A stretch of 64,000 nucleotides of DNA from Dolosigranulum pigrum ATCC 51524 (GCF_000245815.1 NZ_JH601103.1:1203438-1267437), one strand, 5' to 3'; numbered from the stretch's first letter, positions 9,106 through 17,860 are shown. The notes: generated by a model not told the origin, from the sequence alone. Numbers and translations are program-made.

Positions 9106-9134
9106 TTGTAGTCTGACAAAAATATTGCTATAAT
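9106..9134 (+). promoter_or_regulatory. Promoter of the amidase gene
   Basis: -35 TTGTAG (9106-9111), 17-nt spacer, extended -10 TGC-TATAAT (9129-9134). A 6-bp hairpin (ACGGGA-GTA-TCCCGT, 9148-9162) follows close to the likely mRNA 5' end. Confidence 0.65.
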
Positions 9135-9196
9135 GTAGGCAGTATTGACGGGAGTATCCCGTACTTTCATTCTATTTTGAGAAAGGAACTTTCCTA

Positions 9197-10504
9197 ATGC
9201 CTAATTCTTCTCCCTCTTCTCACAAAAAAATAACTAAACGAGGTACTTTTTTGCTCACTGTAATCGTTTTATTCATACTTTCATTCGTGTCAATTCTAAC
9301 TATGGCACAAGAACACAGTGTAACAGTCAATGTGGCAGAATTAAATGTACGCTCAGGGCCCGGACAATCCCATGAAGTAATTACTCAACTATATCAAAAT
9401 GATCATCTCCATGTGTTAGCCGAACAAGATGGCTGGCTAAAAGTTCGAACGAGTAATAATGAAATTGGCTGGGTGACAGAATCATTCGTCGAAAATCAAG
9501 CTCCCCGCGAAAAATCATCACATTACCTAATGGGAGAAGTTATTTCCCCTACTTTAAATATTCGTTCAGATCATTCTCTAGATTCAGAGATTATAGGTGA
9601 ACTTACAGAAGGAGATCAAGTTGATATTATTGGTCAAGTTGACGACTGGACGGAGATCAATTATGGCGATCAAACCGCTTGGATCAGCTCAGACTATGTA
9701 AAGCTACTCAGTTCAGACACGCGACCGGATGATTCTGAGAAAACCATCACGATGCTGGAACACAACGCCAATATTCGCCGCGAACCATCCCTTGAAGCTG
9801 ATATTATTGGAGAAGCATTCGCTAATCAGTCCTATACCTATGTGCAAAAGATAGATCATTGGTATGAAATTCAATTAACCGAGAATACAACAGGCTTCGT
9901 ACATGCCGACTATGCGCACACAACAGACATTGATGACTTGGACCTAGATACAATTGTGGATATTCCAGCGCTTGAACATGCCACCATTCTAATTGATCCT
10001 GGTCATGGAGGAACTGACCCCGGTGCTGTCTACAATGATACGTACGAAAAAGATATTGCTTTGAGTACTTCTCTCTATCTTCAACAACAATTAGAAAAAG
10101 CAGGTGCTACTGTTCTGATGACGCGAACATCAGATATAGATGTAGGGTTAGATGAACGGGCTAATATCTCAAATACGCAGTCAGTAGATGCTTTTGTTAG
10201 CATTCATTATGATGCAACTGGCATTCGTAATTCCATTAGTGGAACGACAACCTATCACTATTCTGATATGGATCTACCACTAGCTAATGCGATTAATGAT
10301 CGACTCAAAGCAGACGGCCAACTCAGCAATAACGGAATTGGTTTTGGGAACTATCATGTCTTGCGTAACAATACCCGCCCAAGTGTCTTACTTGAACTTG
10401 GCTATATGGATAATGACTCTGATTACAACATTATTAGCACAAAAACTTACCACAAAAATGTTGCAGATGTTATTTTCAAAGGCCTAACTGACTACTTCGA
10501 CTAA
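9197..10504 (+). CDS. N-acetylmuramoyl-L-alanine amidase with three SH3b domains
   Basis: Secreted or membrane-anchored peptidoglycan hydrolase that cuts the MurNAc-L-Ala bond. A hydrophobic N-terminal segment (TFLLTVIVLFILSFVSILTM, about 17-36) is a signal peptide or anchor. Three bacterial SH3 domains follow at about 41-97, 110-170 and 180-238, each with the LN(I/V)RSGPG or equivalent motif and a closing GWV/AWI. The zinc amidase_3 domain spans about 259-432, with LIDPGHGGTDPGA, EKDIALS, VSIHYDATG and LLELGYMDN providing the His, Glu, His and Glu. The ATG at 9197 has GAAAGGAA upstream. Monocistronic promoter. Resembles LytC/YrvJ-type autolysins; exact physiological role unknown. Confidence 0.93.
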   Translation: MPNSSPSSHKKITKRGTFLLTVIVLFILSFVSILTMAQEHSVTVNVAELNVRSGPGQSHEVITQLYQNDHLHVLAEQDGWLKVRTSNNEIGWVTESFVENQAPREKSSHYLMGEVISPTLNIRSDHSLDSEIIGELTEGDQVDIIGQVDDWTEINYGDQTAWISSDYVKLLSSDTRPDDSEKTITMLEHNANIRREPSLEADIIGEAFANQSYTYVQKIDHWYEIQLTENTTGFVHADYAHTTDIDDLDLDTIVDIPALEHATILIDPGHGGTDPGAVYNDTYEKDIALSTSLYLQQQLEKAGATVLMTRTSDIDVGLDERANISNTQSVDAFVSIHYDATGIRNSISGTTTYHYSDMDLPLANAINDRLKADGQLSNNGIGFGNYHVLRNNTRPSVLLELGYMDNDSDYNIISTKTYHKNVADVIFKGLTDYFD

Positions 10505-10582
10505 CTTGCTTAAAACTAATTGCTTGAATTCCTTTTCATCTTTGCTAAACTTAGATTAGATATTTTATAAGGAGTGATTAGA

Positions 10583-11035
10583 ATGAGTCATGAATCTATG
10601 GCAACTTTGAGTGTTTCAGGTAACAACGAAGATGGATTAAAGACAACGGTGAATGTACGCGATCTCGATGGCTTCATTGTTGATGAACCCGAACGTCTCG
10701 GTGGTACCAATGCTGGAGCTAATCCCTTAGAATATTTCTTAGGTGCTCTCTCCGCTTGTACCTCAATTGTCTTGCGTTATGCTGCGCGTGATGAAGCATT
10801 CGAGTATACCAGAGTTGACTTCAATACAGAAGGAACGCTTGACACACGCGGATTTGCTGGCAAAGCTGACGTACAAACCTATTTCCAAACAATTCATTTA
10901 GAAGTTATCATTGACACTGATGAACCTGACGAACGTATTCAAGAAATGAAAACTATCGTTGAAAAACGCTGCCCTCTCTATAACTTAGCCAACGATGCTA
11001 ATGTCAATATCACTAGTACTTGGCGTAAACCATAG
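10583..11035 (+). CDS. OsmC/Ohr family protein
   Basis: 150 residues with the OsmC fold. The segment NPLEYFLGALSACTSIVLRY has the conserved peroxidatic-type Cys of the family, and KRCPLYNL carries the second Cys, so a thiol-dependent peroxide or hydroperoxide reductase activity is plausible. It is closer to the YhfA-like OsmC subgroup than to Ohr, so the substrate is uncertain. ATG 10583 has AAGGAG 8 nt upstream; a GTG at 10574 overlaps the ribosome site. Lies 78 bp after the amidase and ends at a terminator. Confidence 0.85.
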   Translation: MSHESMATLSVSGNNEDGLKTTVNVRDLDGFIVDEPERLGGTNAGANPLEYFLGALSACTSIVLRYAARDEAFEYTRVDFNTEGTLDTRGFAGKADVQTYFQTIHLEVIIDTDEPDERIQEMKTIVEKRCPLYNLANDANVNITSTWRKP

Positions 11036-11044
11036 CAATCTACT

Positions 11045-11082
11045 AAAAAAGCAACGTCTTCTTACCGACGTTGCTTTTTTTT
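11045..11082 (+). terminator. Bidirectional intrinsic terminator
   Basis: Stem AAAAAAGCAACGTC/GACGTTGCTTTTTT with an 8-nt loop and a run of eight T. It lies between the convergent osmC-like and ABC-F genes and should stop both. Confidence 0.9.
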
Positions 11083-11102
11083 CTGGCCTAAATTAACTCA
11101 CT

Positions 11103-12686
11103 CTACTCTAACACTTCTATTTCTTTCTTTTCTGCCATTAGCTGGTCGAACTGCTCTTGAAGCTGTTCATCATCCGGATCTAAGCTCAGCCTTCCTAGAA
11201 TCTCACTTATTCGATTATTCAACTGAAGCAAACGGTCGTGATAATGATTACGATTCTCTTGGGACTCATAGGCTTGGAATTCACTGAGCGTGCCTTCAAA
11301 TAATTGCAGCCTGTTCTGATTAATAACTAATAATTGATCACACACAGCTTCTACAATAGACTGATCATGTGAAGCAAGTATAATCGTCCCCGGATACTCT
11401 ATCAACAACTCCTCCAATGCAGCGACTGCGTAAATATCTAAATAATTCGTCGGTTCATCCAAGACCAATACATTAAAATCCCCTACTAGAATCTTGGCTA
11501 AGGCGACTTTTACTCGTTCCCCATCGCTTAATACGCCGACCAATTTTCGGATATCCTGCTCATAAAAGCCCATCCGAGCTAAAACGACTCGACAGATTGT
11601 CTCAGACTGAACAGATGTCTCCATTACATTAACTAACACAGTCTCTTCTGTTTTTAATACAGACAAATTTTGGGCAAAATAACCAAATTTCACTTGCGGA
11701 TTAACTTGAATATCTGGGTGCTTGCTTGACAATAACATCCTAAGTAAAGTCGTCTTCCCCGCACCATTATCTCCGATCAAACCAATCTTCTGTCCACCGA
11801 TTAACTGCAGCGTAGCTGGTTTCCACAATGTCTTGTGCTCTACCCCACCAGCTAATTCATAAAATCGAATAATGGTCCGCTCGCGTAACCGTTGCTGATT
11901 AGGCACTTCCATCTCAATGGTACTTAATTGCTTCGGTTTCTCTACGGGCTCTAGTTGCTTTATTTGAGTCTCAATTGCCTGACGATTTTTATGCAACTTT
12001 TTCTGCTTCCCCGCATAATAAATAGCCGCACCTATTTGCCGCCGATCCGGGTCTGATACAGACTTTGGAACGACCGTCGCTCGCTCTGCCTGTCGCCTTT
12101 TCATTTCAGCAGCTTTTTCTAACTGCTGTTTTTTCTTTTGATACTTTTCATATTCCTTTTGTTGATGTCTCCGCTTTCGATCTCTCTCAGTTATATAATC
12201 CGAATAATTTCCCGAATATACGGTGACATTGCCCTCATCTAGCACCCAAATCTCTGAGCAGGTTTCATCTAACAGATGACGATCGTGTGACACTAAAATC
12301 ACACCTGCATCCATCCTTTTCAACTTACGCTCAACCCATTGACGGTGGTTTGCATCCAAATTCGTCGTCGGTTCATCTAACAACAATAACTTCGCCCGGT
12401 CTCTAGTCGCTTGAAGAAAGAATTCACTCGTTATTTCGCCCCCGCTCGCACCTTGTGTCTGATCTTGCTTTAGTTGGGGCATCAAGTAAGGAATTCCCTC
12501 AACTTTCACCGTGCCACTATCTGGCAGTATCTCTCCCTTAATTAATCTTAACAGTGTGGTCTTCCCTTGACCATTTTTACCGATCAACCCCACAACTTGC
12601 CCCGCCTGTAGTTGCAAATGATCAATATCAATCAACAACCGATCTCTTATACTATACGTTACATCTTGTAATTCTAACACTTGCAT
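11103..12686 (-). CDS. Vga/VmlR-type ABC-F ribosome protection protein
   Basis: 527 residues, two ABC ATPase domains and no membrane segments. NBD1: Walker A GKNGQGKTT, the short inter-motif region ending in PQLKQDQTQGASGGE, Walker B LLLLDEPTTNLD. The unusually close Walker A-signature spacing and the PQLK...SGGE pattern are typical of Vga(A)/VmlR proteins that protect the ribosome from lincosamides, pleuromutilins and streptogramin A. A basic coiled linker (about 185-280) is the antibiotic-resistance-domain region. NBD2: GDNGAGKTT, variant signature LSDGERVK, VLVLDEPTNYLD. ATG 12686 is preferred (GTGGA 9 nt upstream). A leader with a terminator precedes it. Which drugs are covered cannot be told from sequence. 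Confidence 0.85.
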   Translation of the reverse strand: MQVLELQDVTYSIRDRLLIDIDHLQLQAGQVVGLIGKNGQGKTTLLRLIKGEILPDSGTVKVEGIPYLMPQLKQDQTQGASGGEITSEFFLQATRDRAKLLLLDEPTTNLDANHRQWVERKLKRMDAGVILVSHDRHLLDETCSEIWVLDEGNVTVYSGNYSDYITERDRKRRHQQKEYEKYQKKKQQLEKAAEMKRRQAERATVVPKSVSDPDRRQIGAAIYYAGKQKKLHKNRQAIETQIKQLEPVEKPKQLSTIEMEVPNQQRLRERTIIRFYELAGGVEHKTLWKPATLQLIGGQKIGLIGDNGAGKTTLLRMLLSSKHPDIQVNPQVKFGYFAQNLSVLKTEETVLVNVMETSVQSETICRVVLARMGFYEQDIRKLVGVLSDGERVKVALAKILVGDFNVLVLDEPTNYLDIYAVAALEELLIEYPGTIILASHDQSIVEAVCDQLLVINQNRLQLFEGTLSEFQAYESQENRNHYHDRLLQLNNRISEILGRLSLDPDDEQLQEQFDQLMAEKKEIEVLE

Positions 12687-12727
12687 ACAGTTACTTCCAC
12701 CTTTCATCCTCGTGGAAATAAGAATAC

Positions 12728-12884
12728 AAAAAAGGACCTCTATATAGATACAGAAGTCCCCTGTGTCAACCACAATGCACTCCCATTTCCGACAACTTGA
12801 ACATGCCTACATTTCTGTAAGCTTAAAACTATTTGTCTTTGAAATGGAATTAATTGCTCATCGCTTTGTGGTTAACCTCTTCTC
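12728..12884 (-). promoter_or_regulatory. Putative ribosome-controlled transcription attenuator of the ABC-F gene
   Basis: The leader holds a three-codon upstream frame (ATG AGC AAT TAA, 12850-12861) preceded by AGAAGAGG. It also holds a long-range 11-bp stem (12866-12876 with 12765-12775), a small GAAA-loop hairpin around 12805-12820, and a terminator (12728-12759; GGACTTCT/AGAGGTCC plus six T). TACAGAA (12813-12819) can pair with TTCTGTA (12749-12755) inside the 5' arm of the terminator, giving an antiterminator. This layout matches drug-induced attenuation known for ABC-F resistance genes; folding was done by eye. Confidence 0.65.
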
Positions 12885-12899
12885 TTTTTTAATGACTTT

Positions 12900-12905
12900 A
12901 TTATA
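12900..12905 (-). promoter_or_regulatory. Extended -10 promoter of the ABC-F gene
   Basis: TGT-TATAAT, with the hexamer at 12900-12905. No good -35. Transcription would start about 10 nt upstream of the upstream-frame ribosome site. Confidence 0.55.
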
Positions 12906-12951
12906 ACACATAACGAAATGATATTTAACTTTTATCTACCAAATATTAATC

Positions 12952-13081
12952 ATTTATATTAATTAAAATCATCGATGTCAGGGAATCTGTGCTCTATCAC
13001 TTCAGACAACTCATTCAGAATATAGTTTACAAATGGGGCGCAATATCCTAGAGACAAATCTCTTGTTGCTTTCTTAGCATA
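12952..13081 (-). pseudogene. Decayed gene end, copy 1 of a repeat flanking the mur operon
   Basis: On the minus strand an open stretch of about 40 codons ends at TAA 12959-12961, reading AKKATRDLSLGYCAPFV, then NYILNELSEVIEHRFPDIDD (family not recognised). A second, diverged copy lies at 17713-17860. Neither copy has a start. The core NYILNELSE and FPDIDDF is shared. Possibly the 3' end of a mobile-element or other accessory gene left behind by rearrangement. Confidence 0.5.
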
Positions 13082-13096
13082 TTAAAATGCAATATT

Positions 13097-13120
13097 AAAA
13101 AAGCTGTATCAAAAAGATAC
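13097..13120 (-). terminator. Short intrinsic terminator downstream of mupG
   Basis: GTATC-TTTTT-GATAC stem-loop followed by AGCTTTTTT on the minus strand. It is a weak 5-bp stem, but it is the only T-run hairpin downstream of the mur operon, about 160 bp past mupG. Confidence 0.45.
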
Positions 13121-13165
13121 TGACCCCAAAAAAATTAGAATAATTTACCCTAACTTTTGGGGTCA
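13121..13165. repeat. Abutted inverted ends TGACCCCAAAA
   Basis: A perfect 11-bp inverted repeat (13121-13131 and 13155-13165) with a 23-nt middle. The sequence resembles the terminal repeats of IS3/IS150-group elements, as if two element ends were left facing outward with the body lost. It could also serve as a terminator hairpin. Confidence 0.5.
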
Positions 13166-13277
13166 CATCACGAACACCAGTAGGTTCTTACAAATTTTTG
13201 TATTAGCTATCTTTTAAAAAATAATTTTATATCATCCGAATTATCCTGGTATTCTAACAAAATTTCTTTTAAAAACT

Positions 13278-14309
13278 TTAGTTCTCCATTACAAACTTAA
13301 ATTTATCTCCACGATCAATTATATCTAATAAGTGATGATACCGAGGTAATACTTGCCCAATAACGTTCACACCATTGCAATTTGGATAATCCTTACAGAT
13401 GATTTGAACTTCTCCCTCATATCTCTTCATTTGTTCATTATCAATGGTGATACTTCCTTTTAATCGATCAGACGTATTTTCAGGAGAGATTGATTTTTTA
13501 AAGTGATTAATCTGTCTTGACTCCTGTACACGAATAAGTGACTTAGGCGAGTCAATTCTTACTGTAAATTCTTGATCAATTAAATGATTATACTTTGAAT
13601 CTATTTTTACTGGGATTGAGATTACTCTACTTTGTAGATATGAGGTAATTAATTCTAACTCGTTTAACCCCATCTCTAAATCACCTAAAAATATATGCTC
13701 TACTTTATATATTTTGTGTAAATCTAAATATTGAACATAAGGTGATAGATTTCGATGTTTTTCTAATGTTGGTAAGCCTTGATGCAATGGTCCACGTCGC
13801 ATACTATCACTAGCAATAAATGCTAAAATCTCTCCTCCTTTCTCTCTTATTTTTGTATTTAAAGCAGAAAAATAATACTCATCTAATCCTGTTTCAGGTC
13901 GAGGATAAAAATTATGCATATAAATTGATCCATAATTAATTGTATCCCTTATAGCAGTTGAAGCATTATAAACAATTTGATGATTTGATTCTAATCGATT
14001 GTATTCTTCTTTAGAAAACCCGTAATCCAGCCTCAAATAATCCACTGAAATAATATTTATTAAGTCTTCTAGAGATTGTACATCAAACTCTGTTATTGTC
14101 TTCGGTGAGATATCAGCAATTATAGAAAATTTATGTTCTTTTAGCCATTGACACATTTCAATAATTTTATCACTATAATTAGGAGTTATTTCTTCAGAGA
14201 TATGAAAAGAGGTGAATACAAAATATTCTTTACCTTCCAATTTTTTTAGAAATTTTTTCTGTTCTGAAAATGTAGATACATACACTGAAAAACCTAACTG
14301 ACTAGACAT
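13278..14309 (-). CDS. mupG: 6-phospho-N-acetylmuramidase MupG (DUF871 family)
   Basis: DUF871/MupG proteins hydrolyse MurNAc-6P-GlcNAc, the product of PTS uptake, into MurNAc-6P and GlcNAc in the cytoplasm. The 343-residue protein starts with LGFSVYVSTF, has an N-terminal TIM barrel (FTSFHISEE, IADISPKTI, LRLDYGF, NASTAI, HNFYPRPETGLDEYYF, AFIASD) and a C-terminal cyclophilin-like domain. ATG 14309 overlaps the murP stop by 8 nt, and the upstream in-frame GTG 14318 is also possible. Last gene of murR-murQ-murP-mupG, the same gene set as in Staphylococcus aureus, which supports the assignment. Confidence 0.9.
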   Translation of the reverse strand: MSSQLGFSVYVSTFSEQKKFLKKLEGKEYFVFTSFHISEEITPNYSDKIIEMCQWLKEHKFSIIADISPKTITEFDVQSLEDLINIISVDYLRLDYGFSKEEYNRLESNHQIVYNASTAIRDTINYGSIYMHNFYPRPETGLDEYYFSALNTKIREKGGEILAFIASDSMRRGPLHQGLPTLEKHRNLSPYVQYLDLHKIYKVEHIFLGDLEMGLNELELITSYLQSRVISIPVKIDSKYNHLIDQEFTVRIDSPKSLIRVQESRQINHFKKSISPENTSDRLKGSITIDNEQMKRYEGEVQIICKDYPNCNGVNVIGQVLPRYHHLLDIIDRGDKFKFVMEN

Positions 14310-15726
14310 TTTGAACACTCTGTCTATCCAGGAAAAGATATGTTAAGATATAACCACCAATATACGAAATGAAAATACCAATTACGTAATGTATCATAGT
14401 ATCAGGCGTCATTAAAGGAATTGCAATCAAACCAGAAGGCCCCCAAGCATTTGCCATTACGTGCATCATCATAACATATGCTCCACCAAATCCTGCTCCT
14501 AACCCAGCAGTAATAAATGGTTTTCCTAATGGTAATGTTACTCCATAAATTAATGGTTCACCAATACCCAGTATTCCAGCGGGTAAAGCTCCGGCTATAA
14601 CTTGAGTCAATCGTTTATTTCCTTCTTTTTTAGCAATAAAGTAGATAGCAATCGCTGCTCCAACCTGCCCTGCACCAGCCATAGCCAATACTGGGAATAA
14701 CGAGACACCACCGAGTACTTCTAGTTGAATAGCATAAATAGGAATTAATCCATGATGAAGTCCTAATAATACCATTGGAAGAAAAACTGCTGATAATACA
14801 TAACCTGATAAAATGCTGATAACTGTATTATCTGATCCAATAAAGTAACCAAGTCCGGCTACTAACCAATCTGACAGAACTCCTGAAATTGGCATAATTA
14901 CGAATGCCATTAAACTGACAGTCACAAGCAATGTTACGGTTGGTGTTACAATCAAATCTAATACATCCGGCACTTTACTTCTGACGAACTTTTCAATTTT
15001 TGCTAATATAAATACTCCAAAGATGACACCAATAATACCACCTTTTCCAGTTGTTAGTATTGAATTTAATGGTTCTTCAGCATCATAGAGACCAACAGTT
15101 TGTGAAAGTGTTATTAGTGGCTCAGCAATTGACACGGCTCCTATCATTCCACCTAGTGCTTCAGTTGCTCCGAATTGTTTAGCTGCATTCACCCCAGTGA
15201 AAATTGCAAAATATCCTAAAAAACTATTTCCAATTAAAGTAAACGTTATTTGGATAACTTCCCAAGTTGTTCCCGCAATAACACCACTCTCAATTAGTTG
15301 AGAGAGTAAAGTTCCAAAGCCCTGAAAAATTCCGGCTGCAATAATAGCGGGAATCATTGGAATAAAAATATTTGCAATTAACTCTAATCCTTGTTTCAAT
15401 TTCCCTTTTTTCTGCTTATTTTTTATATCTTCTTTATTATCTTTCCAGTTATTCTGCTGTGCTGTTGAATCTGAACTTACTCCAAAATCTTCAACTAAGA
15501 TATCTCTTAACTTTTTAGCTTTACCGGGGCCAACTACAACTTGTAATGTATCTGAATCTACAACTCCCATAACGCCGTCAGTTTGTTTTAATTTTTCGTG
15601 CTCTACAAGTTTTTCATTTGCTATTTTCAATCTTAATCGTGTCATACAGTTATTAACAGAATTAATATTCTCTATACCACCAACTAAATCAACAATTTTA
15701 TCAATTAATTGTTTGTTATCAACCAT
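14302..15726 (-). CDS. murP: PTS EIIBC for MurNAc / MurNAc-GlcNAc
   Basis: Imports and phosphorylates MurNAc or the disaccharide MurNAc-GlcNAc. EIIB domain at about 1-85 with phospho-acceptor Cys27 (NNCMTRLRLK) and the DTLQVVVGPG motif; a charged linker (about 90-115); then an EIIC glucose-superfamily membrane domain of about ten segments, including GIGEPLIYGVTLPLGKPF. There is no EIIA domain, so a separate EIIA (Crr type) is needed, as for known MurP. Starts 8 nt inside murQ, indicating coupling. Confidence 0.9.
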   Translation of the reverse strand: MVDNKQLIDKIVDLVGGIENINSVNNCMTRLRLKIANEKLVEHEKLKQTDGVMGVVDSDTLQVVVGPGKAKKLRDILVEDFGVSSDSTAQQNNWKDNKEDIKNKQKKGKLKQGLELIANIFIPMIPAIIAAGIFQGFGTLLSQLIESGVIAGTTWEVIQITFTLIGNSFLGYFAIFTGVNAAKQFGATEALGGMIGAVSIAEPLITLSQTVGLYDAEEPLNSILTTGKGGIIGVIFGVFILAKIEKFVRSKVPDVLDLIVTPTVTLLVTVSLMAFVIMPISGVLSDWLVAGLGYFIGSDNTVISILSGYVLSAVFLPMVLLGLHHGLIPIYAIQLEVLGGVSLFPVLAMAGAGQVGAAIAIYFIAKKEGNKRLTQVIAGALPAGILGIGEPLIYGVTLPLGKPFITAGLGAGFGGAYVMMMHVMANAWGPSGLIAIPLMTPDTMIHYVIGIFISYIGGYILTYLFLDRQSVQNV

Positions 15727-16633
15727 TATTATCAGTTCCTTCCATTAATGTCTGTCTTACAAACCCACTATTACTATTTAATTTTTGTTGTGCCTCTTTG
15801 TTATTAATTCCAAGTAGTAACATAACTATAGCAATCTTTGTAGACCCTGAACTTTCTTTCAGTGCTGTTCTCACCTTGTCTATATCTGCATCGGTAGCAT
15901 CTTGAACAATTTTCTCTGCTCTTGAATGAAGTTTTTCATTAGACAACTGGACATCAACCATTAAATTTTGATAAACTTTTCCAATTCCTACCATTGACAA
16001 TGTTGAGATCATATTTAAAATTAATTTTTGAGCAGTTCCTGCTTTTAATCTAGTAGATCCTGTAAGAACTTCTGGTCCAACCACTGCTTCAATACTTATA
16101 TCAGATAATTGACTAATTATTGCATCTGGATTACATGCAATAGAAATAGTAGGTACACCTAGTGAACGAGCATATTTTAAGCCTCCAACGACATAGGGAG
16201 TTCTTCCACTAGCTGCTAAACCTATACATACATCATTGGATGAGATACTAATACCTTGTAAATCTGATTTTCCTGCATTCTCACTATCTTCGGACCCTTC
16301 GATTGCTTCCGTGAATGCATCTTGACCTCCAGCAATTAATCCAATAACTCGTTCTTTATCCGTTCCAAATGTTGGTGGACATTCTGATGCATCTAATACA
16401 CCCAATCGCCCGCTGGTTCCTGCCCCCATATAAATTAATCTACCATTATCCTTTAGTTGTTTAATTACAAGATGAATTGCTTTTTCTATATCGTCCAAAC
16501 TCCCTTTTATAGAGTCTAGCACTTTATAATCTTCTTCATTCATAACTTTTAAAGCTTCATGAACTGACATTATATCTAAATCTTGTGTTTTATTATTCCG
16601 TTGTTCAGTAACTAATTGATTAATATTAACCAT
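15719..16633 (-). CDS. murQ: N-acetylmuramic acid 6-phosphate etherase
   Basis: Cleaves the lactyl ether of MurNAc-6P to GlcNAc-6P and D-lactate. SIS fold with GAGTSGRLGVLDASECPPTFG, which holds the catalytic Glu of the family, and TEAIEGSEDS with the second Glu; then GLAASGRTPYV and a C-terminal UBA-like helical part. 304 residues, normal length. ATG 16633 has AAGGAT upstream and overlaps the murR stop (16626) by 8 nt (ATGGTTAA). Confidence 0.95.
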   Translation of the reverse strand: MVNINQLVTEQRNNKTQDLDIMSVHEALKVMNEEDYKVLDSIKGSLDDIEKAIHLVIKQLKDNGRLIYMGAGTSGRLGVLDASECPPTFGTDKERVIGLIAGGQDAFTEAIEGSEDSENAGKSDLQGISISSNDVCIGLAASGRTPYVVGGLKYARSLGVPTISIACNPDAIISQLSDISIEAVVGPEVLTGSTRLKAGTAQKLILNMISTLSMVGIGKVYQNLMVDVQLSNEKLHSRAEKIVQDATDADIDKVRTALKESSGSTKIAIVMLLLGINNKEAQQKLNSNSGFVRQTLMEGTDNNG

Positions 16634-17480
16634 GTACATCATCCTTATCAATATATGTTTTTTCTAAGACTTCACGCAAGCCATCAAATTTTTTGCTGAT
16701 GTAACTTGTATAAAGAATATCAACTATATTTAATTGTGCAATTCTTGATGACATTGCACCACTTCTAAAACTAAATTCTTTACCTGGAACATACATATTT
16801 AAGTCTGCTTGGGTTGATATTTCAGTAGCCTCCTCTTTAGTTATAGCAATAATTGTTGCACCATTTTCTTTAGCTACTTGTAAACAAGTAATCATTTCTG
16901 TCGTTTTTCCTGAATAAGAAATAATGATAACTACATCATTTTTCGAAACATTTTTGGACATAAGAAGCATTGTATGCCAATCTTCATTGATATGAGCCAT
17001 CTTATTAACTCTAGCTAATTTCATATGCAAGTCTTTTGCTACTAAAAACGATGCTCCAATTCCAAAAATAAATATTCGTTCAGCTTGATCAATAATACTT
17101 ATAGATTTCATAACAGTTTCTGAATCGATAGTTTTTCTCGATTCCTCTAAAGATAAAATATTATTTTGTGATATTTTATTAATCACATCATCTATATCAT
17201 CATCTTTATTAATCTCTAACTGTCTTTTTTCACGGTAATCTTCTCTCACGGCTATTTCATACGTTAGCTGTTTTGAAAAATCTCGATATCCTTCATAGCC
17301 ACATTTTTTACATAGCCGGATAATCGTTGAAGAAGAGGAATAAGTCATTTCAGCCAATTCATGAATAGTTAAATTCACAGTTTTTTTAGGTTCTCGTAAT
17401 ATATAATCTATAATAATTTTTTCTGTGTCAGTAGCATCTATATAATAATCTTTTAATTTGATGGTGACTATCTTCATCAT
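16626..17480 (-). CDS. murR: RpiR/MurR-family transcriptional regulator
   Basis: Probable MurNAc-6P-sensing repressor of its own operon. N-terminal HTH_6 domain (about 1-80, with LTIHELAEMTYSSSSTIIRLCKKCGYEGYRDF) and a C-terminal SIS sugar-phosphate domain (about 125-260, IFGIGASFLVAKDL, IIISYSGKTTEMI). About 284 residues. Two adjacent ATGs (17480, 17477) sit directly behind TTAGGAGG, so the true start is uncertain by a codon or two. First gene of the mur operon, with a palindromic site about 40-75 bp upstream. Confidence 0.88.
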   Translation of the reverse strand: MMKIVTIKLKDYYIDATDTEKIIIDYILREPKKTVNLTIHELAEMTYSSSSTIIRLCKKCGYEGYRDFSKQLTYEIAVREDYREKRQLEINKDDDIDDVINKISQNNILSLEESRKTIDSETVMKSISIIDQAERIFIFGIGASFLVAKDLHMKLARVNKMAHINEDWHTMLLMSKNVSKNDVVIIISYSGKTTEMITCLQVAKENGATIIAITKEEATEISTQADLNMYVPGKEFSFRSGAMSSRIAQLNIVDILYTSYISKKFDGLREVLEKTYIDKDDVHG

Positions 17481-17517
17481 CCTCCTAACTAACTCTATCC
17501 TACCACAAAGAAACCAC

Positions 17518-17557
17518 ATTTCAATAAATCGTTTACAAATTGAAATTTTATTTCAAT
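17518..17557. promoter_or_regulatory. Palindromic operator upstream of murR
   Basis: A perfect palindrome ATTGAAAT-TTT-ATTTCAAT at 17539-17557, plus a third half-site ATTTCAAT at 17518-17525. It lies 38-77 bp before the murR start, where an RpiR-type autoregulator would bind. No clear -10/-35 pair was found within it. Confidence 0.6.
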
Positions 17558-17712
17558 AGTTGGTAAATTACTCCCATATTTATACTGATAAACGAAACTC
17601 ATTTTACATTCAATAAAAATAATACTTCATCACCATACAAACAACCCAATAAGATTACCTATCTCTATTTTTAAAAAATAATCTTTTAGAGTTAATTAGT
17701 ATACAAAAGCAT

Positions 17713-17860
17713 CTATTCCTCATAATAATTATGTAACCATTTATGTTGATCAAAATCATCGATGTCAGGGAATCAATACTCTATTATTTCAGACAACTCA
17801 TTCAGAATATAGTTTAGAAATAGGAAACAATCCTGGAAATAAATCTGCCGTACTTTCTTA
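17713..17860 (-). pseudogene. Decayed gene end, copy 2 of the repeat flanking the mur operon
   Basis: Minus-strand reading KKVRQIYFQDCFLF, LNYILNELSEIIEY, stop, FPDIDDFDQHKWLHNYYEE, ending at TAG 17713-17715. It is homologous to 12952-13081 in both DNA and reading frame but has an in-frame TGA and a longer tail. Same orientation as copy 1, so the two are direct repeats about 4.7 kb apart enclosing the mur operon. Confidence 0.5.

Noticed and set aside
12687..12773. 29-residue N-terminal extension of the Vga-type ABC-F protein
   Set aside because: It overlaps the leader terminator and lacks a spaced ribosome site; homologues begin at MQVLELQ-like sequence.
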